From Whalleya microplaca (taxonomy: Eukaryota > Ascomycota > Sordariomycetes > Xylariales > Xylariaceae), in NCBI GenBank assembly GCA_022497155.1, contig MU385773.1:124001-188000 (forward strand): DNA of 64,000 nucleotides, written 5' to 3'. Below the pieces are notes generated by a model. The model was not told the DNA's origin and searched no databases. It worked only from the letters and a program-made list of their open reading frames with translations. The position numbers and the translations under genes are program-made. Of this stretch, positions 37,871 to 49,186 are shown in pieces; positions within the stretch are counted from its first letter, which is position 1, and each line of letters starts with the position of its first letter.

Positions 37871-38965
37871 ATGTGGTTCGCAGCGTTGTCGGTACTATGG
37901 CTGGCTGCGACGGCTTTCTGTGCTGTGAACCGCGATGAAGATGGTAATATCAGGAGTATCTCGGTGAGCTCAGCATTGCGTACGAACGTCTGCGACTGTT
38001 ATTAAACAGAGATCTTAGCTGCGCACACATACACTAAAGCAACCATACCTTGACTCTGACATGCAAAGTCGGTGGTACGATTTTGGAGGCGACACGATCA
38101 TTCGGACAGACTCGTACGTTTACGTCCCGTCTACAACTTATGAGGCAGATGGAGGTCTCTTGTTGCTCCTGCTGCTGCTCCTGCTGACGATCACCCCAAT
38201 AGTTACATCCGCCTAACGTCCGATCGTCCATCACAAAACGGCTGGCTGTTCTCGCGAGTACCTCTGACTGCTACGAACTGGGAAATCACGGTTGAATTCA
38301 AGATCCATGGCAAGAATCAATTGTTCGGCGACGGATTCGCGATGTGGCTCACCAAGGAGCGAGGGCAGATTGGGCCCGTCTTCGGCCACGCAGACAACTT
38401 CGAAGGACTCGGGCTCTTCTTCGACACCTACAAGAACAATCGACCGGGCGTCGTATTTCCGTACGTTATGGCGATGTTCGGTGACGGCAAGACTTCCTAC
38501 AACAAGGATAACGACGGGAAGGACACCGAGTTTGCTGGCTGCTCTGCGCGAGGCATACGACATGCGAACGTCCCGACCAAGCTGAAACTCACTTATTTCC
38601 AAGACAAATCCTTGAAGCTGGAACTCCAGTACAAGAGCGAAGAGGAGTGGCAGTTGTGCTTCGAGACCGAGCAACCGCCTGCGATCCCCTCGGTCACTTA
38701 TCTGGGATTCAGCGCAGAAACGGGCGAACTAAGCGACAACCACGACATCATTTCAGTAGATGCTAAGAACCTCTACGTGACCGGCGGTTCGTCTACCCGG
38801 CCCACGCCCGGCAAAGGAAATACAAAGCCGCAGAAGGCGCAAAAGCAGGGCGGTAGTTGGACCTGGTTCTTCTTCAAGATTATCATCTTTGGTTTAGCTG
38901 TTGGTGGAGCATACGCAGGCTACACGGCGTACAGAGCCAACCAGAAGAGAAGTCATCGATTCTAG
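37871..38965 (+). CDS. L-type lectin cargo receptor (VIP36/Emp46-47 type)
   Basis: Three exons (37871-37963, 38040-38113, 38203-38965) encode 309 residues. Introns are GTGAGC..CTAAAG and GTACGT..CAATAG. A signal peptide covers about residues 1-19 (MWFAALSVLWLAATAFCAV). The leguminous-lectin-like luminal domain follows, with PYLDSD, RWYDFGGDTIIRT, YIRLTSDRPSQNGWLFSR, FKIHGKN and GDGFAMWLT; calcium and mannose ligands lie around GLGLFFDTYKN. A Gly/Lys-rich stalk, one membrane span (FFFKIIIFGLAVGGAYAGY) and a short basic tail ending SHRF close the protein. Such proteins carry high-mannose glycoproteins between ER and Golgi. The tail lacks a canonical dilysine signal. Confidence 0.93.
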
Positions 38966-39984
38966 AGGACGATTGCATGGGAGGAGGGTTAACGATGCCA
39001 CGACCGGGACTTTCGTACATATGAACAGCACCTGAAGCTTGGGGCCCGTGGTCTATCGTGAAATCTCACGGTAATTTTTCTATGTCTTATGCGGTTGGCG
39101 GGCGTCGACCGGCGATGTAAAAATAGGGGCTCCAGCATTCAATCAATGCACCAAAAGTTACGAATCTACCCATCTTGGATTCAACCAAATCATACTGTTT
39201 TTTTTACCGAGACAAGACTGGCGATGTTCGATAGTCGTTGGAAGATGTAATTGTTTACCCATACCCGGGATTAATCATTTGAATCGCGGATTTAGATCTT
39301 CTATCGGAAGCTTACATATGATGCCTACCAACAGACGACTACTGCCGACAGCGCAGAATTTGTGTACAGCATGGCTTGATCAAGTGATCGCGAGCCGGGT
39401 TGCACAGCGTGCCATGCCGCGAGACTGCTTACAAGACAGTAAGGATTATATTCCACTGCACGCTCCTATCACAGAAACTGGAGCTATCTATCTATCTACC
39501 TACGCATACTTGACCTAGGTGGCACGCAACACTGATCAACACTGATCGTGGACATAATAGTGACCTCAGTCACTCATCTACAGGACCACCACAAGTTTGG
39601 AGCGGTCCCCATAATATAGTGTATTTTTCAGAACTCAAGATCGCATTGGATTATGCAAAAGGGCTCGTGTATGACGTCGGGAACTTTAGTGGCATGTCCC
39701 TCTTATTATTATTACTGACTAGGTACAGTACAGTACCTAGTCGCTTTTCCACTTTACCCCACGTCGTTGATATCAACCAGAGATATTGTTATTATTATCT
39801 GCCCTCTAATGCATCCCACCACACAATGGTCGAGTCCAGGCCGATACAGCCAATACAGCGGCGTATCTAGGTAGTACCTATTTGATTATCGCTCGGCTGA
39901 GGGTTTCAATCCATACCTAGGCATACAATGTAGTGATAGGCAAGCCTCCAGTGGCAGTTTACTGCTATAAAGGGAAAGGCCACT

Positions 39985-40029
39985 GAGTACAGCACAGCAC
40001 AGTACAGTATAGTACAGTACAGTACAGTA
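39985..40029. repeat. AGTAC/AGCAC pentanucleotide repeat
   Basis: About nine units of AGTAC with AGCAC and AGTAT variants. Non-coding. Confidence 0.8.
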
Positions 40030-40216
40030 GTTGTGTTCCCTATGATCTTATCTTGGTCCGATCTTGATGAATGACAATGAAACCCTCCCACGGTACATAC
40101 TGCGTACACGTACACGTATGTAAGTATGTATGTGTGCATGTATGCAGGTAGGTATAAAGGATCCACGGATGCCCACTGGGGATTTTCTCTAGGGTCAACA
40201 AAGCACCGACTTTGGT

Positions 40217-40239
40217 GAGAGAGAGAGAGAGAGAGAGAG
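40217..40239. repeat. GA dinucleotide microsatellite
   Basis: About 11 GA copies, extended by GGGAGAGACCGAGAG and GAGT units to about 40,282. Confidence 0.9.
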
Positions 40240-41707
40240 GGAGAGACCGAGAGATTGAGAGCAAGTGAGTGAGTGAGTGAGCAAGAGGGGAAATATGAGA
40301 ATGCGGCCTTTTCTTCCCCCTTGAAATTGTTCCTTTTTCTACCTACTTACTTACTGGGACTACATAACCTTTTAAGACTTTGAACCAGTAAGCCGATGAT
40401 TGGCACACAAGCAGCGAGACACACAAGACAAGCACCAAGCACCAAGCCAAGCACAGAGAGAAAAAGGCAAGGCAGGGAGAAAAGGGAAAAGTTGAAAAGG
40501 GAAAGCGAAAAGCGAAAAGGGAGAAAAGGGAAAAGGCTCGGCGATCTGAAGGACCCCACCCTTTTCTTCGATCCGCCATCCGCCATCCGCCCTCCGCCCA
40601 GCTGCCGCCGCCGCACTGCTGCATCGTCTCGATGCTCCCAAACATGCTTCCTCTCCTTCGTCCAAGCCGAGCCTGAGCCTGAAGCATCCCAGGCAATCCC
40701 ATGGCAGCGACTAAGTCACGAAGCTACGAAAAAGCTAGGAGGCCACTTGCACTCACTCCTCTATTATTCGCTACCTATTCCACCTCTCTATCTGCTACGT
40801 CTACGTCTTGGACTCTCTCCTTCATCTCGTCCCACATCCCCCAGCCTCTAGACTATATTCCTTAGCATTCAATAAGGTTTCCCCGCCTGCCGTCATCCAC
40901 CTACATACTTCGAACTATCGCCCCTCCGAGTCTTCCCTCGCTGCCCTCGAGGACCTACCTCTAACCTAGTATCCTGAGCCATTGCTCGCTTTGACACACT
41001 CGCACACTCACCAATTCGAACTATTCTCGCGGGAATCCTCCTAAGTTGACAACTACGCATCGTCTGTATACTACTTACTGTTGCCCCTGCATTGGCCTTC
41101 TGCGCTCAATTCGTCCGAAGATAGAGAGAGACGGAGAGAAAGAAGCCGACAAGATCGCAAAGCTAAAACGACCCAATTGACCCAACGAGCTTATTAGCAT
41201 CGTCTCTTTGTGCCTCAGCGACTAAACTGTAAGTTGCTGAAAGCGATCGAGCTGATTTCTTGTCTAAACATTGCGCTCTTATATCCATACGGTTGAGTCC
41301 GAGCCACCAATTTACCTTCAAATATCACCAAAGTATCTAGAAATAGCTTTCTCCTTTAAGCACTCGCGCATCGCGAAACCCTCAATCTACCTATGCGTAC
41401 CTGCGAAAGAGCGTCTTGCTGTCTTGCTTAAAGTTTACCAGTCCTGACTTTTAAGTATCTGCTCCCCGTCCCAGCTGCTTTCCTGGCAGTCTCCGACCTC
41501 AACGCTTACCCTCACCACTTCCTGCCGTTCGAATATCGTATCGAATATCGTAACCCCCAAGACCGTAAATCATCGATCTGTCCGACGTTGACGCCAGGCC
41601 CACCACCATCGGCCCTTCGAAGATACCACAGTATCGATATTACAACATCCTAGTCCCTGCACCATTTCGAGGCCTCGGTACCTCCCGTGTCCTAAACATC
41701 ATATCAT

Positions 41708-43314
41708 ATGCCGACTCTAGGTTTCCTCAAGAAAAAGCGGACGAGGGAGGACAAACACGATCCTTCCTCCAGCCAGCCAACCAGCCCAGTCACGCCGACA
41801 AACTCGAAACCGTTCGAGCAGACTGCGCTCGGTGTACCTCCAACCCAGAGTTCAAACATCAGCGCGCCCATTCAGTCGCAGCCCAGGACTCAGAGCAAAA
41901 CACCAGCGTCAGCCGGTGGGGGGCCACCAATGCATCAAGCAACGATGCATCAGGTGGCTGCTCCGTATGGGATCCAGCCCAGTCCGAGCCCCGGCCAGAC
42001 AGGAACACCGCAGAACTTGCCGAGCATCAATAACTTAATCAGCCCACCCCAGTCAGACGGTAAGCGTCACTCGTAGTGCGATTACTGGGTTTTCTGGCTA
42101 ATCAAGGAGCAGGTCATCACAGCCCGTCGTTACCACCGCAACAGCAACAATCGCAACCGCCTTCCGATGTTAGGGTAACGAAGGGGAAATATTCGCTCGG
42201 CGATTTTGATCTTCTCCGAACGTTAGGCACAGGAAGCTTTGGGCGCGTCCATTTGGTGCAATCCAAGCACAATCAAAGATTTTACGCTATTAAAGTATTA
42301 AAGAAGGCCCAGGTCGTCAAGATGAAGCAGGTTGAGCACACCAACGATGAACGGCGGATGCTTGGAGAAGTCAAACACCCGTTCCTTATCACGCTGTGGG
42401 GAACATTTCAGGATCCGAGGAACTTGTATATGGTCATGGACTTCGTTGAAGGTGGCGAGCTATTTTCGCTACTCAGGAAGTCAGGCGTAAGTTCATAAAG
42501 TACCTATCTTTGATTCAAAGTACATATCATGCTAACTCAACACTAGCGATTCCCGAATCCTGTGGCCAAATTTTATGCCGCGGAAGTCACTCTCGCGCTG
42601 GAATACTTGCACTCAAGAAATATCATCTACAGAGATTTGAAGCCCGAAAACTTACTCCTGGATCGCCACGGACACCTGAAAATAACAGATTTTGGGTTCG
42701 CGAAGCGAGTCCCCGACAAGACTTGGACTTTGTGTGGGACTCCGGACTACCTAGCTCCAGAGGTGGTTTCCAACAAGGGTTATAACAAATCGGTTGACTG
42801 GTAAGTATCATGTGGTTAAAATCCCGCCGGATATGAAACTGACGAGCAACTTCGATGTAGGTGGTCTTTAGGCATCTTAATCTACGAGATGCTTTGTGGC
42901 TACACACCGTTTTGGGATAGTGGCTCCCCGATGAAGATATATGAAAACATTTTGAGAGGCAAGGTCAAGTACCCACCATACATCCACCCGGACGCGCAGA
43001 ACCTCCTCGAACTGCTCATTACGCCAGACCTGACGAAAAGGTTGGGCAACTTGTACGGCGGACCGTCAGATGTGAAGACTCATCCATGGTTTGCGGAGGT
43101 TACGTGGGACAGGTTATCAAGAAAGGACATCGATGCCCCATATACGCCACCCGTCAAAGCTGGCGCTGGTGACGCGAGCCAGTTCGACAGGTATCCCGAA
43201 GAAACGGAGAAATATGGCCAACAAGGCGGCGACGAGTAAGTGAACTCATCTTGCGACCCGTGATCGCGGCACTGACATTGATATAGATACGGATACCTGT
43301 TCCCCGACTTCTGA
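41708..43314 (+). CDS. pkaC1: cAMP-dependent protein kinase catalytic subunit
   Basis: Five exons (41708-42059, 42113-42486, 42547-42800, 42861-43235, 43287-43314) encode 460 residues; all internal junctions keep phase. The N-terminal 150 residues are disordered, rich in Ser, Pro and Gln, and start [14 protein letters not shown], like fungal PKA catalytic subunits of class 1. The kinase domain has the Gly loop GTGSFG, the ATP Lys in YAIKVLKK, catalytic loop [15 protein letters not shown], the activation-loop Thr in [14 protein letters not shown], and [11 protein letters not shown]. The AGC tail includes the last exon's nine residues (YGYLFPDF), matching the hydrophobic motif at the end of PKA. 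It phosphorylates targets of cAMP signalling for growth, morphogenesis and, in plant pathogens, infection structures. The gene has a long pyrimidine-rich leader. Confidence 0.96.
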
Positions 43315-44853
43315 GATGTTAGTCTGTCCAGGTCTCAAATACGCGTGGAAGCTGAAAGCGCCCCGTGAAAGTCTTGGATTCAACGCACACCGAGCATTAT
43401 TAGGTCCGTTGTGGGTGAAGGAAGTAACCTGTTAGCTCTGCCTCTTTTGAACGTTCTGGAAAAAACAAAAAGCGACAATTCTGGTTCATGCGGGGCGTAA
43501 AAATAATGACAATGGCAACACGTTGGGCTCGAATGTGTGGGAATGGGAACAAGGAGCCTCGGGACCAGATAAACAAATGGCCGGTCCAGCTATTGCTCTA
43601 AAGCGGGTTGGTCAGGGTGCAAATCATCTTTACCTGTTAGCTTTTTCTATGCATGCATTATACTTGGATGCTCGAGGAGTTGTGCATTCTGATTATTAGC
43701 TCGAGAGGCTCAAGTCAACCTCGCCACAGGTCGAGTGGTGTCATACAGTTCACTTTTCTGTATTATTCCACAACAGTATTTTTATGACGAACTCATCATT
43801 CTTGCTTGCCAGACTCGTGTGGTCCTAACGCCCATCACGCCCCCTTTTCCTCCTCGGTGAGGCACGTACTGATTGATGAGAGGTCGCCCTATGTTGACAT
43901 TCGTGCTGGGACCCGCATGAGGCTCTTCCAGCGTTACAATACGATCCCCTCACCTGGTCTTATGCTGCGCCTCTGACTAATACGGGAGAGGTAAGCTCCA
44001 ATACAGGGCCCCCCACAGCATTCAAGGACCCTTCCATGGTGGACAGCTGGGTGTTGGAGACATTTCGAGCATTAAATGATATGAATTACTCTCGAATAGT
44101 TGTTTCTGTCGACTACCGACATCGAATTGAAAGCCTACATACATCCTGATGCCCAAGATACTGCAGTCGTAGTAATTCGGTACACGTAGTCGCCTACAGC
44201 TGCCTTCATCGTGATAGCAAGCTCCAATAGAAAAACCTGTAATCCCTAATTACTGCAACCCGGCTGTCTCCACAGACAGACCCCGGTCCCCATTGAGACA
44301 AGCTTCTGGTTTACCCGCCTCTCTCTTATTTATTATTCGCACACACTACCTATATCGTACGTGAATACAGCGGTACCCGTTTATTAGCTTAATTAGTGTA
44401 TGTATATGTAGCTGTTCAGAGTCTTGGAAGCTCCTTTCTTTCCGCAACATTGAATGAGACTTTTCGACCTGCCTGCTTGCTGCAAGACACCCGCTCCGAC
44501 TAAAGACGCTTCATCGATCTCGCTAGTTACGTTTATTAGCTAAGGTCTGCAGGAGACGGGAGTCACGGGTTTATGCGTCAAAAACCTTCTCCGCAGTAAT
44601 TTGCGCCTCTCTCGATTGCTGTTGGATCGCTGTTGGATCGCTAGCTGTGCATGCACTGCATGTTGGGGAACAGACGTGAGAGAGATCGATCAACGATGTT
44701 CTAAAACTTTTTATTGTCAAGCGTTGAGTTTGATATACTTTTTGCTTTCTCCTTGCACTGCGCTCTCACCCCCTTACTCGAACCTAGCTTCATAGCTAGC
44801 TGCCATAACTAAAGAGTTGACGTACTTATCGCTTTGCAATTGATTGATTCAAT
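43315..44853. other. Gene-free stretch
   Basis: This 1.5-kb space lies between two plus-strand genes: 3' flank of the kinase and promoter of the next gene. A short GCTGTTGGATC duplication lies near 44,620. No gene was seen. Confidence 0.5.
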
Positions 44854-47228
44854 ATGGACGATTACCTGTTCCGTCACAATGTCGAGCAATGCGCCACGGT
44901 CGAGGAGAAGACCAGCTATTTACAAATTCTCAATTACTCGGTACGATGAAATGAACCTCCCTCTCCTTCTCTGTCCCCTTGCGGCTATCCAACCAAGTTC
45001 AACATACCTAATTTCTGTTGAATTTGATTGACGTGCTGCACACACACAGGCCACCGACTGACCCCCTCCCCCTGGTACTTACACTCAATTGGAAGCTTGA
45101 GCCAAGAACTGACTTGAAGATATGATATCCCAGGATCCAAGTCTGAACATATGCGAGGAATACTCCATAAGCATGGCCGACGACTTCGACAACTTTCTCC
45201 ATAGCCGAGTAAGTCCATCACTTTCTTCATCTTTCTCATTCTGACGCCGGCGGCCTCACTCAGTCGGCGTTCGTTGCGGGGTAGATAGATATTCGGTGAA
45301 GAAGCAAGCAAGCGACCCCCTGTCCTGTCTGTCTGTCGGCTTGCTCTGAGTGCATAATATTTCAAACTACTTCATACATACCTGGACCTAGCCAAAAAAG
45401 TTTAGGATGGGACTAGTCGAGTTTTCGGTTTACAAGAAAAAAAAAACTGACATATGCATGTCTCGATGCTAGGGTACATTTGCTCCACCGAAACTGAAAG
45501 ATGGCGTCAAACTACTGGATGGCATGCGGCTGATGTAAGTGAAAACTAACTCGCCTCACCGGCCGGCCGACCCAGGTTTAAGCCTTGAGTGAGTGAGTGA
45601 GACTGATTGACTAACGAGTGTGTGAGTGAGCAGAGTTCAGAAGGATGCCAGCCATAAAGACACCTTCGCGCCTCATTTTTTGTCCCTGCCGTACAAGGAC
45701 TACGAGTCGATGGTGAGGACGTTCCATCTCCCGTTTCGAGCTATCGAGGGGCACAGTCTTGTTGGGCCGTTCTTCTGGTGCAATTATGATCACGATGAAG
45801 ATGATCGCTATCTACGTAAGGGATTCCTGCCTCCCGCGGCTTCGATTTGATGAGGTCCTTGGGGGAAGTTTTGCGGATTATGAGAATAAATGAGTCTGAC
45901 ATCCTTCAGAGATAATCTTCCGGAAATCCGATGTCCTTAAGAAGGGCAAAACCCGCGGATGGGAAATTGGTAAGTTCTATCCCAGAAATGAAATATTGTG
46001 TGAGGCGTTGCTATATTCATGAGTCTTCGTGATAAGTCTCATAGCATAATCCTATCTCATGAACCTTCAATGAATACATTGGCTAACTCTTGTTGTCACA
46101 GTTCTGTCATACTCCTATAAAACTAATATCACGACGGGCTTCGTGAAAGGCACACCGTCTTCAGATATCAGCAAGTCACTCAAGCACTTATTTGCCTGTC
46201 GTACTCAAGTAGGACATCCTCTTCTGCTGCCAATCATTATTCTCTCCCACGATCTCTCCTCCCAAAATGACATTAAACAACGGGAAGCACGACACTGGCT
46301 ACGGAGACTTGAAAATGCTATCACCATGAGGAATGAGATCGAGGCGACGGAGTCATATGTGGATTTTGACGTCGATGGAATCAACCGTGACTTGGTGGAG
46401 TGCCACTCTCGGGTCCTGTGGAAGCGCCCACAGGCTTACCAGGAAATCGTCAAGGAGATGAAGCTGGCGATGCAGAAGTTTGCCGAGTATGTGCCGGAAG
46501 AGAAAGCTACGAAGGCCGTCAAAGCGTTGCATAATAGTATGCTCGGAAGGCTGGATTTCTACCGGGTCAAGCTCACGGGCATGGAGCATTACATCCATAC
46601 CACGTTGGAGAGGTTGCATATCCAACGACAGGCGCTGTATAACATCATGGCACAGAAAGAATCGAAGCTTAACCTCGAGATGGCGGCACAGCAGAGACGG
46701 TTAGCGCATGCTAGCAAGCGGGACGGGACGGCCATGAAGACGCTGTCTCTTCTGGGTGCTATGTTCCTCCCGGGTACATTCATGGCCTCCGTCTTCAGTA
46801 TGACCTTTTTCGATTTCAAAGTTGGTAAGTTATAACGACCGCAGCGTCCCCCGTTCTAAAATGTTCAAGATCTGATCTAACCTAATCATTCTCAAGGGTC
46901 CGACTCCGACGACTCCTCTGGTGGGAGCGGCGCACAGGTCTCCGGCATGCTGTGGATATACTTCGTGGTGACGGTGCCGCTCACGCTCATCATCGTGCTG
47001 TTCTGGTGGTTCCTGGACCGGCGCCGCGAGCGGCGGTACAGTAGGGAGGATGCCGAAATCGAACAAGGGATCTTGAGGTTGGAAAGCGATATCTTCAACG
47101 TCTTGCGCCGGAAGACGCTCAGCAAGGCCTCCACGTGGAGCTCCGTGGGAGCCGGGAACGTCATGGGGCAGCCTCTCAAGACAAAAGTGGCGTTTGCGGA
47201 AAAGAACGCGGGCGCGGACATGGTTTGA
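44854..47228 (+). CDS. CorA-like membrane protein
   Basis: Seven exons (44854-44940, 45134-45208, 45473-45534, 45634-45815, 45910-45969, 46102-46824, 46897-47228) encode 506 residues, with consistent phases and GTAAGT-type donors in most introns. The long N-terminal part is soluble and helical, with motifs such as LSLPYKDYESMVRTFHLPFR and GWEIVLSYSYKTNITTG. It is followed by a helical stretch (HNSMLGRLDFYRVKL). Two membrane spans sit near the C-terminus: LLGAMFLPGTFMASVFSMTF and GMLWIYFVVTVPLTLIIVLF. Helices leading into two C-terminal spans are the layout of CorA-type metal channels. The GMN signature of true magnesium channels is not visible; the loop after span 1 is Asp/Ser/Gly-rich. This is typical of the many fungal CorA-like proteins of unknown substrate. 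The first exon is the least certain. Confidence 0.82.
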
Positions 47229-47676
47229 TGATGAGTGATGTACAGGGCGGAGTAGGAGGAGGGGTTGGATGTGGCGGGTGAAAGGAGGTGGGATGAGGTT
47301 CGGTTGATGTTTGAAATTGCATAGACGATGTGTTCGCAAGATGTGAGACGCAGGATGTGAGATGGGATGCAGTTGACTGAAGCGACTTTTTGAATTATGT
47401 GGGTTAGATCTCACGACGCTACGATTTGAACGACTACTTGACGACCGAACAAAAATTATATAATATAGAAAGAACATAGCTAATCATACACTTGGACGAA
47501 GGATAACAGTACAACGGTATCCGTCCTTGTATATAGTAACATGACGAGACATTCATTTATTATACATCACTAAGACATTTCAGGGCACGAAATCCGATAT
47601 ATGTCTCCTTTGATTCCATCTTGTAGCCTTGTAAATACCATGTCCGTATTAGCCACTCAACCTCTCTTCCCAGAGA
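47229..47676. other. Convergent intergenic region
   Basis: This 450-bp space separates two convergent genes. Nothing was recognised. Confidence 0.5.
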
Positions 47677-48361
47677 TCATAGCTTCGACTCTTTCGACTC
47701 TGCCTTAGGAGACGACGGCGGCAGAAGCGCGACATCCCGATACGGCAGACCCAGAAACTCATACACGAAGTGCCATCGATCGCTCCCGAAGAACGGCTCG
47801 GCCTCCCCGGTCCTCCTGTCCGTGACCCACAGCCACGGGGCTCCGAACGCGCCGCGCGCAAGCGCCTCGTCCGTCGTCCGCCTCAGCGCGTCCTTGGCCT
47901 CGGGCTCGGCGGCCGCGCGCAGAATTTGCGCCACCTCCGCGGCTGTGAAAAGCCGCTCGCCACTACTCCGGAATCCCGCCTCCTCCCCGCCAGCAGCGAA
48001 GAAGCTCCCACCAGTCCCAGACTCAGAGTCTCCAGCGAAGGTAAAATCCCTAGGCGCCTCGCTCAGCACCTCCCCCAGCACGTCCGCCGTCGTCGGCACC
48101 CGGTGCAGCGTCCAGAAGGCGTGGAAGAGGACGTGCAGCGCGGTCAGGTACACGCGCCGCGGGTGCGTGGCCTTGATCCGCAGGAGCGCGCGCAGCGGCA
48201 GCGTCGTGCGCCCCGCCTCGAAGAGGTCTCCCGGCGGCGAGACGGAGCGCAGGCCTACGGCGCGGAGCGCGCGCCGGCTGTCGAAGGCTGAGTGGGTGGC
48301 TTTGGCGGGGAGGGTCCAGGGGGGTTTGTTGCCTTCCTGGGGGTTAGTTCTCTCTGTGGAG

Positions 48362-48396
<35 letters not shown>

Positions 48397-48731
48397 GTTT
48401 ATGGGCTACGCACCGGAGCCGGCATTGATGGCGCCGAGGAGAACGGGGTGGATTCTTCCGGGAGGTAGTATAGTTGTTAGCTAACTAGTCGGTACCAAGA
48501 CCGTCGGTTTATTTGAGGACATACTCAATTTCCACCGAATGTTGTTTCAGGATATCTTGAGTCTTTAGGATTTGGATTAATGCGATATAGCTGTATAATG
48601 ACGCTGGGAGCTCAGATTTCTATGTCAGTCTTCTCAACTCACATACATAGTAACCAATTATCTCATAGAGAAGTCATTTCACAGCGAATCGGCTTACCAA
48701 TGTCAAGGTAACAATCGATGTGGCCACCCAT
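47677..48731 (-). CDS. Kappa-class glutathione S-transferase / DsbA-like oxidoreductase
   Basis: Four exons (48731-48698, 48603-48521, 48480-48414, 48332-47677) encode 279 residues with consistent phase. The start MGGHIDCYLDI and the first helix SLYSYIALIQIL, with the active-site Ser, are typical of kappa GSTs. The C-terminal exon has GAFGAPWLWVTD and FFGSDRWHFVYEFLGLPY, the family's cis-Pro loop and glutathione-binding helix. Odd points: the intron 48520-48481 is only 40 bp and the model then adds nine residues (LTTILPPGR) not expected in the family, so this junction may hold a small indel. The intron 48413-48333 contains the GT repeat. The first two exons are AT-rich while the last is extremely GC-rich. 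The large exon also has a Gly/Ser/Glu-rich insert. The role is presumably detoxification, with an unknown substrate. Confidence 0.78.
48364..48393. repeat. GT dinucleotide microsatellite in an intron
   Basis: Fifteen GT copies lie inside the third intron of the kappa GST gene. Confidence 0.92.
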
Positions 48732-49186
48732 TGTAAAAGCACTTCTGTTTAGCCACTTTCGATGTAAACATAAATAAGAGTCGAAGCGATTAACCAAGCT
48801 CACATTTGTTTAAGCCAAGTTGAATAATAGCAGTCATAGACCAAGGGAGTTATCAAATGTAAGTCAGTCAGCAACCTCGGCTTAACACCTGAACCCCACA
48901 ATCACAGGGGTTATTAGCAAATGATACATAATCGCCTCCTGAAAACACCCGATTTAGCGATTATTAATTGCATTTATAACCTTGAACTACCTCCAATTAT
49001 CTGACTAACAACATATGAGTTATGAGCGAAGAAAATATGCATTAGGTATAATGCTCCACGTTTGTTCCTTGTTGAATGCATGGCCCAACAATTAACTGCC
49101 TTCTCCCAGTCATAGGGATGGTTATGCTATTTAGCACTTAACTATCCTTTAAACCAGCCTCATTATAACCTTCTCTCAATGATCCC
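48732..49186. other. AT-rich spacer
   Basis: This 455-bp AT-rich stretch separates the GST promoter side from the 3' end of the O-acetylhomoserine lyase. No coding signal was found. It marks the left border of the amino-acid cassette. Confidence 0.5.

Larger units (their letters stand above)
38966..41707. other. Large gene-free stretch and PKA leader
   Basis: This 2.7-kb stretch has an ACCTAGGT at 39513, AGTAC-type pentamer repeats (39,985-40,029), a GA run at 40217-40239 followed by GAGT units, and from about 40,550 a pyrimidine-rich sequence with many short upstream frames, which fits a very long 5' leader of the kinase gene. Confidence 0.5.

Noticed and set aside
48481..48560. Apparent 5' truncation of the kappa GST gene
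   Set aside because: Upstream exons with a proper start (48731) and first helix were found on closer reading; only the exon 2-3 join remains odd.
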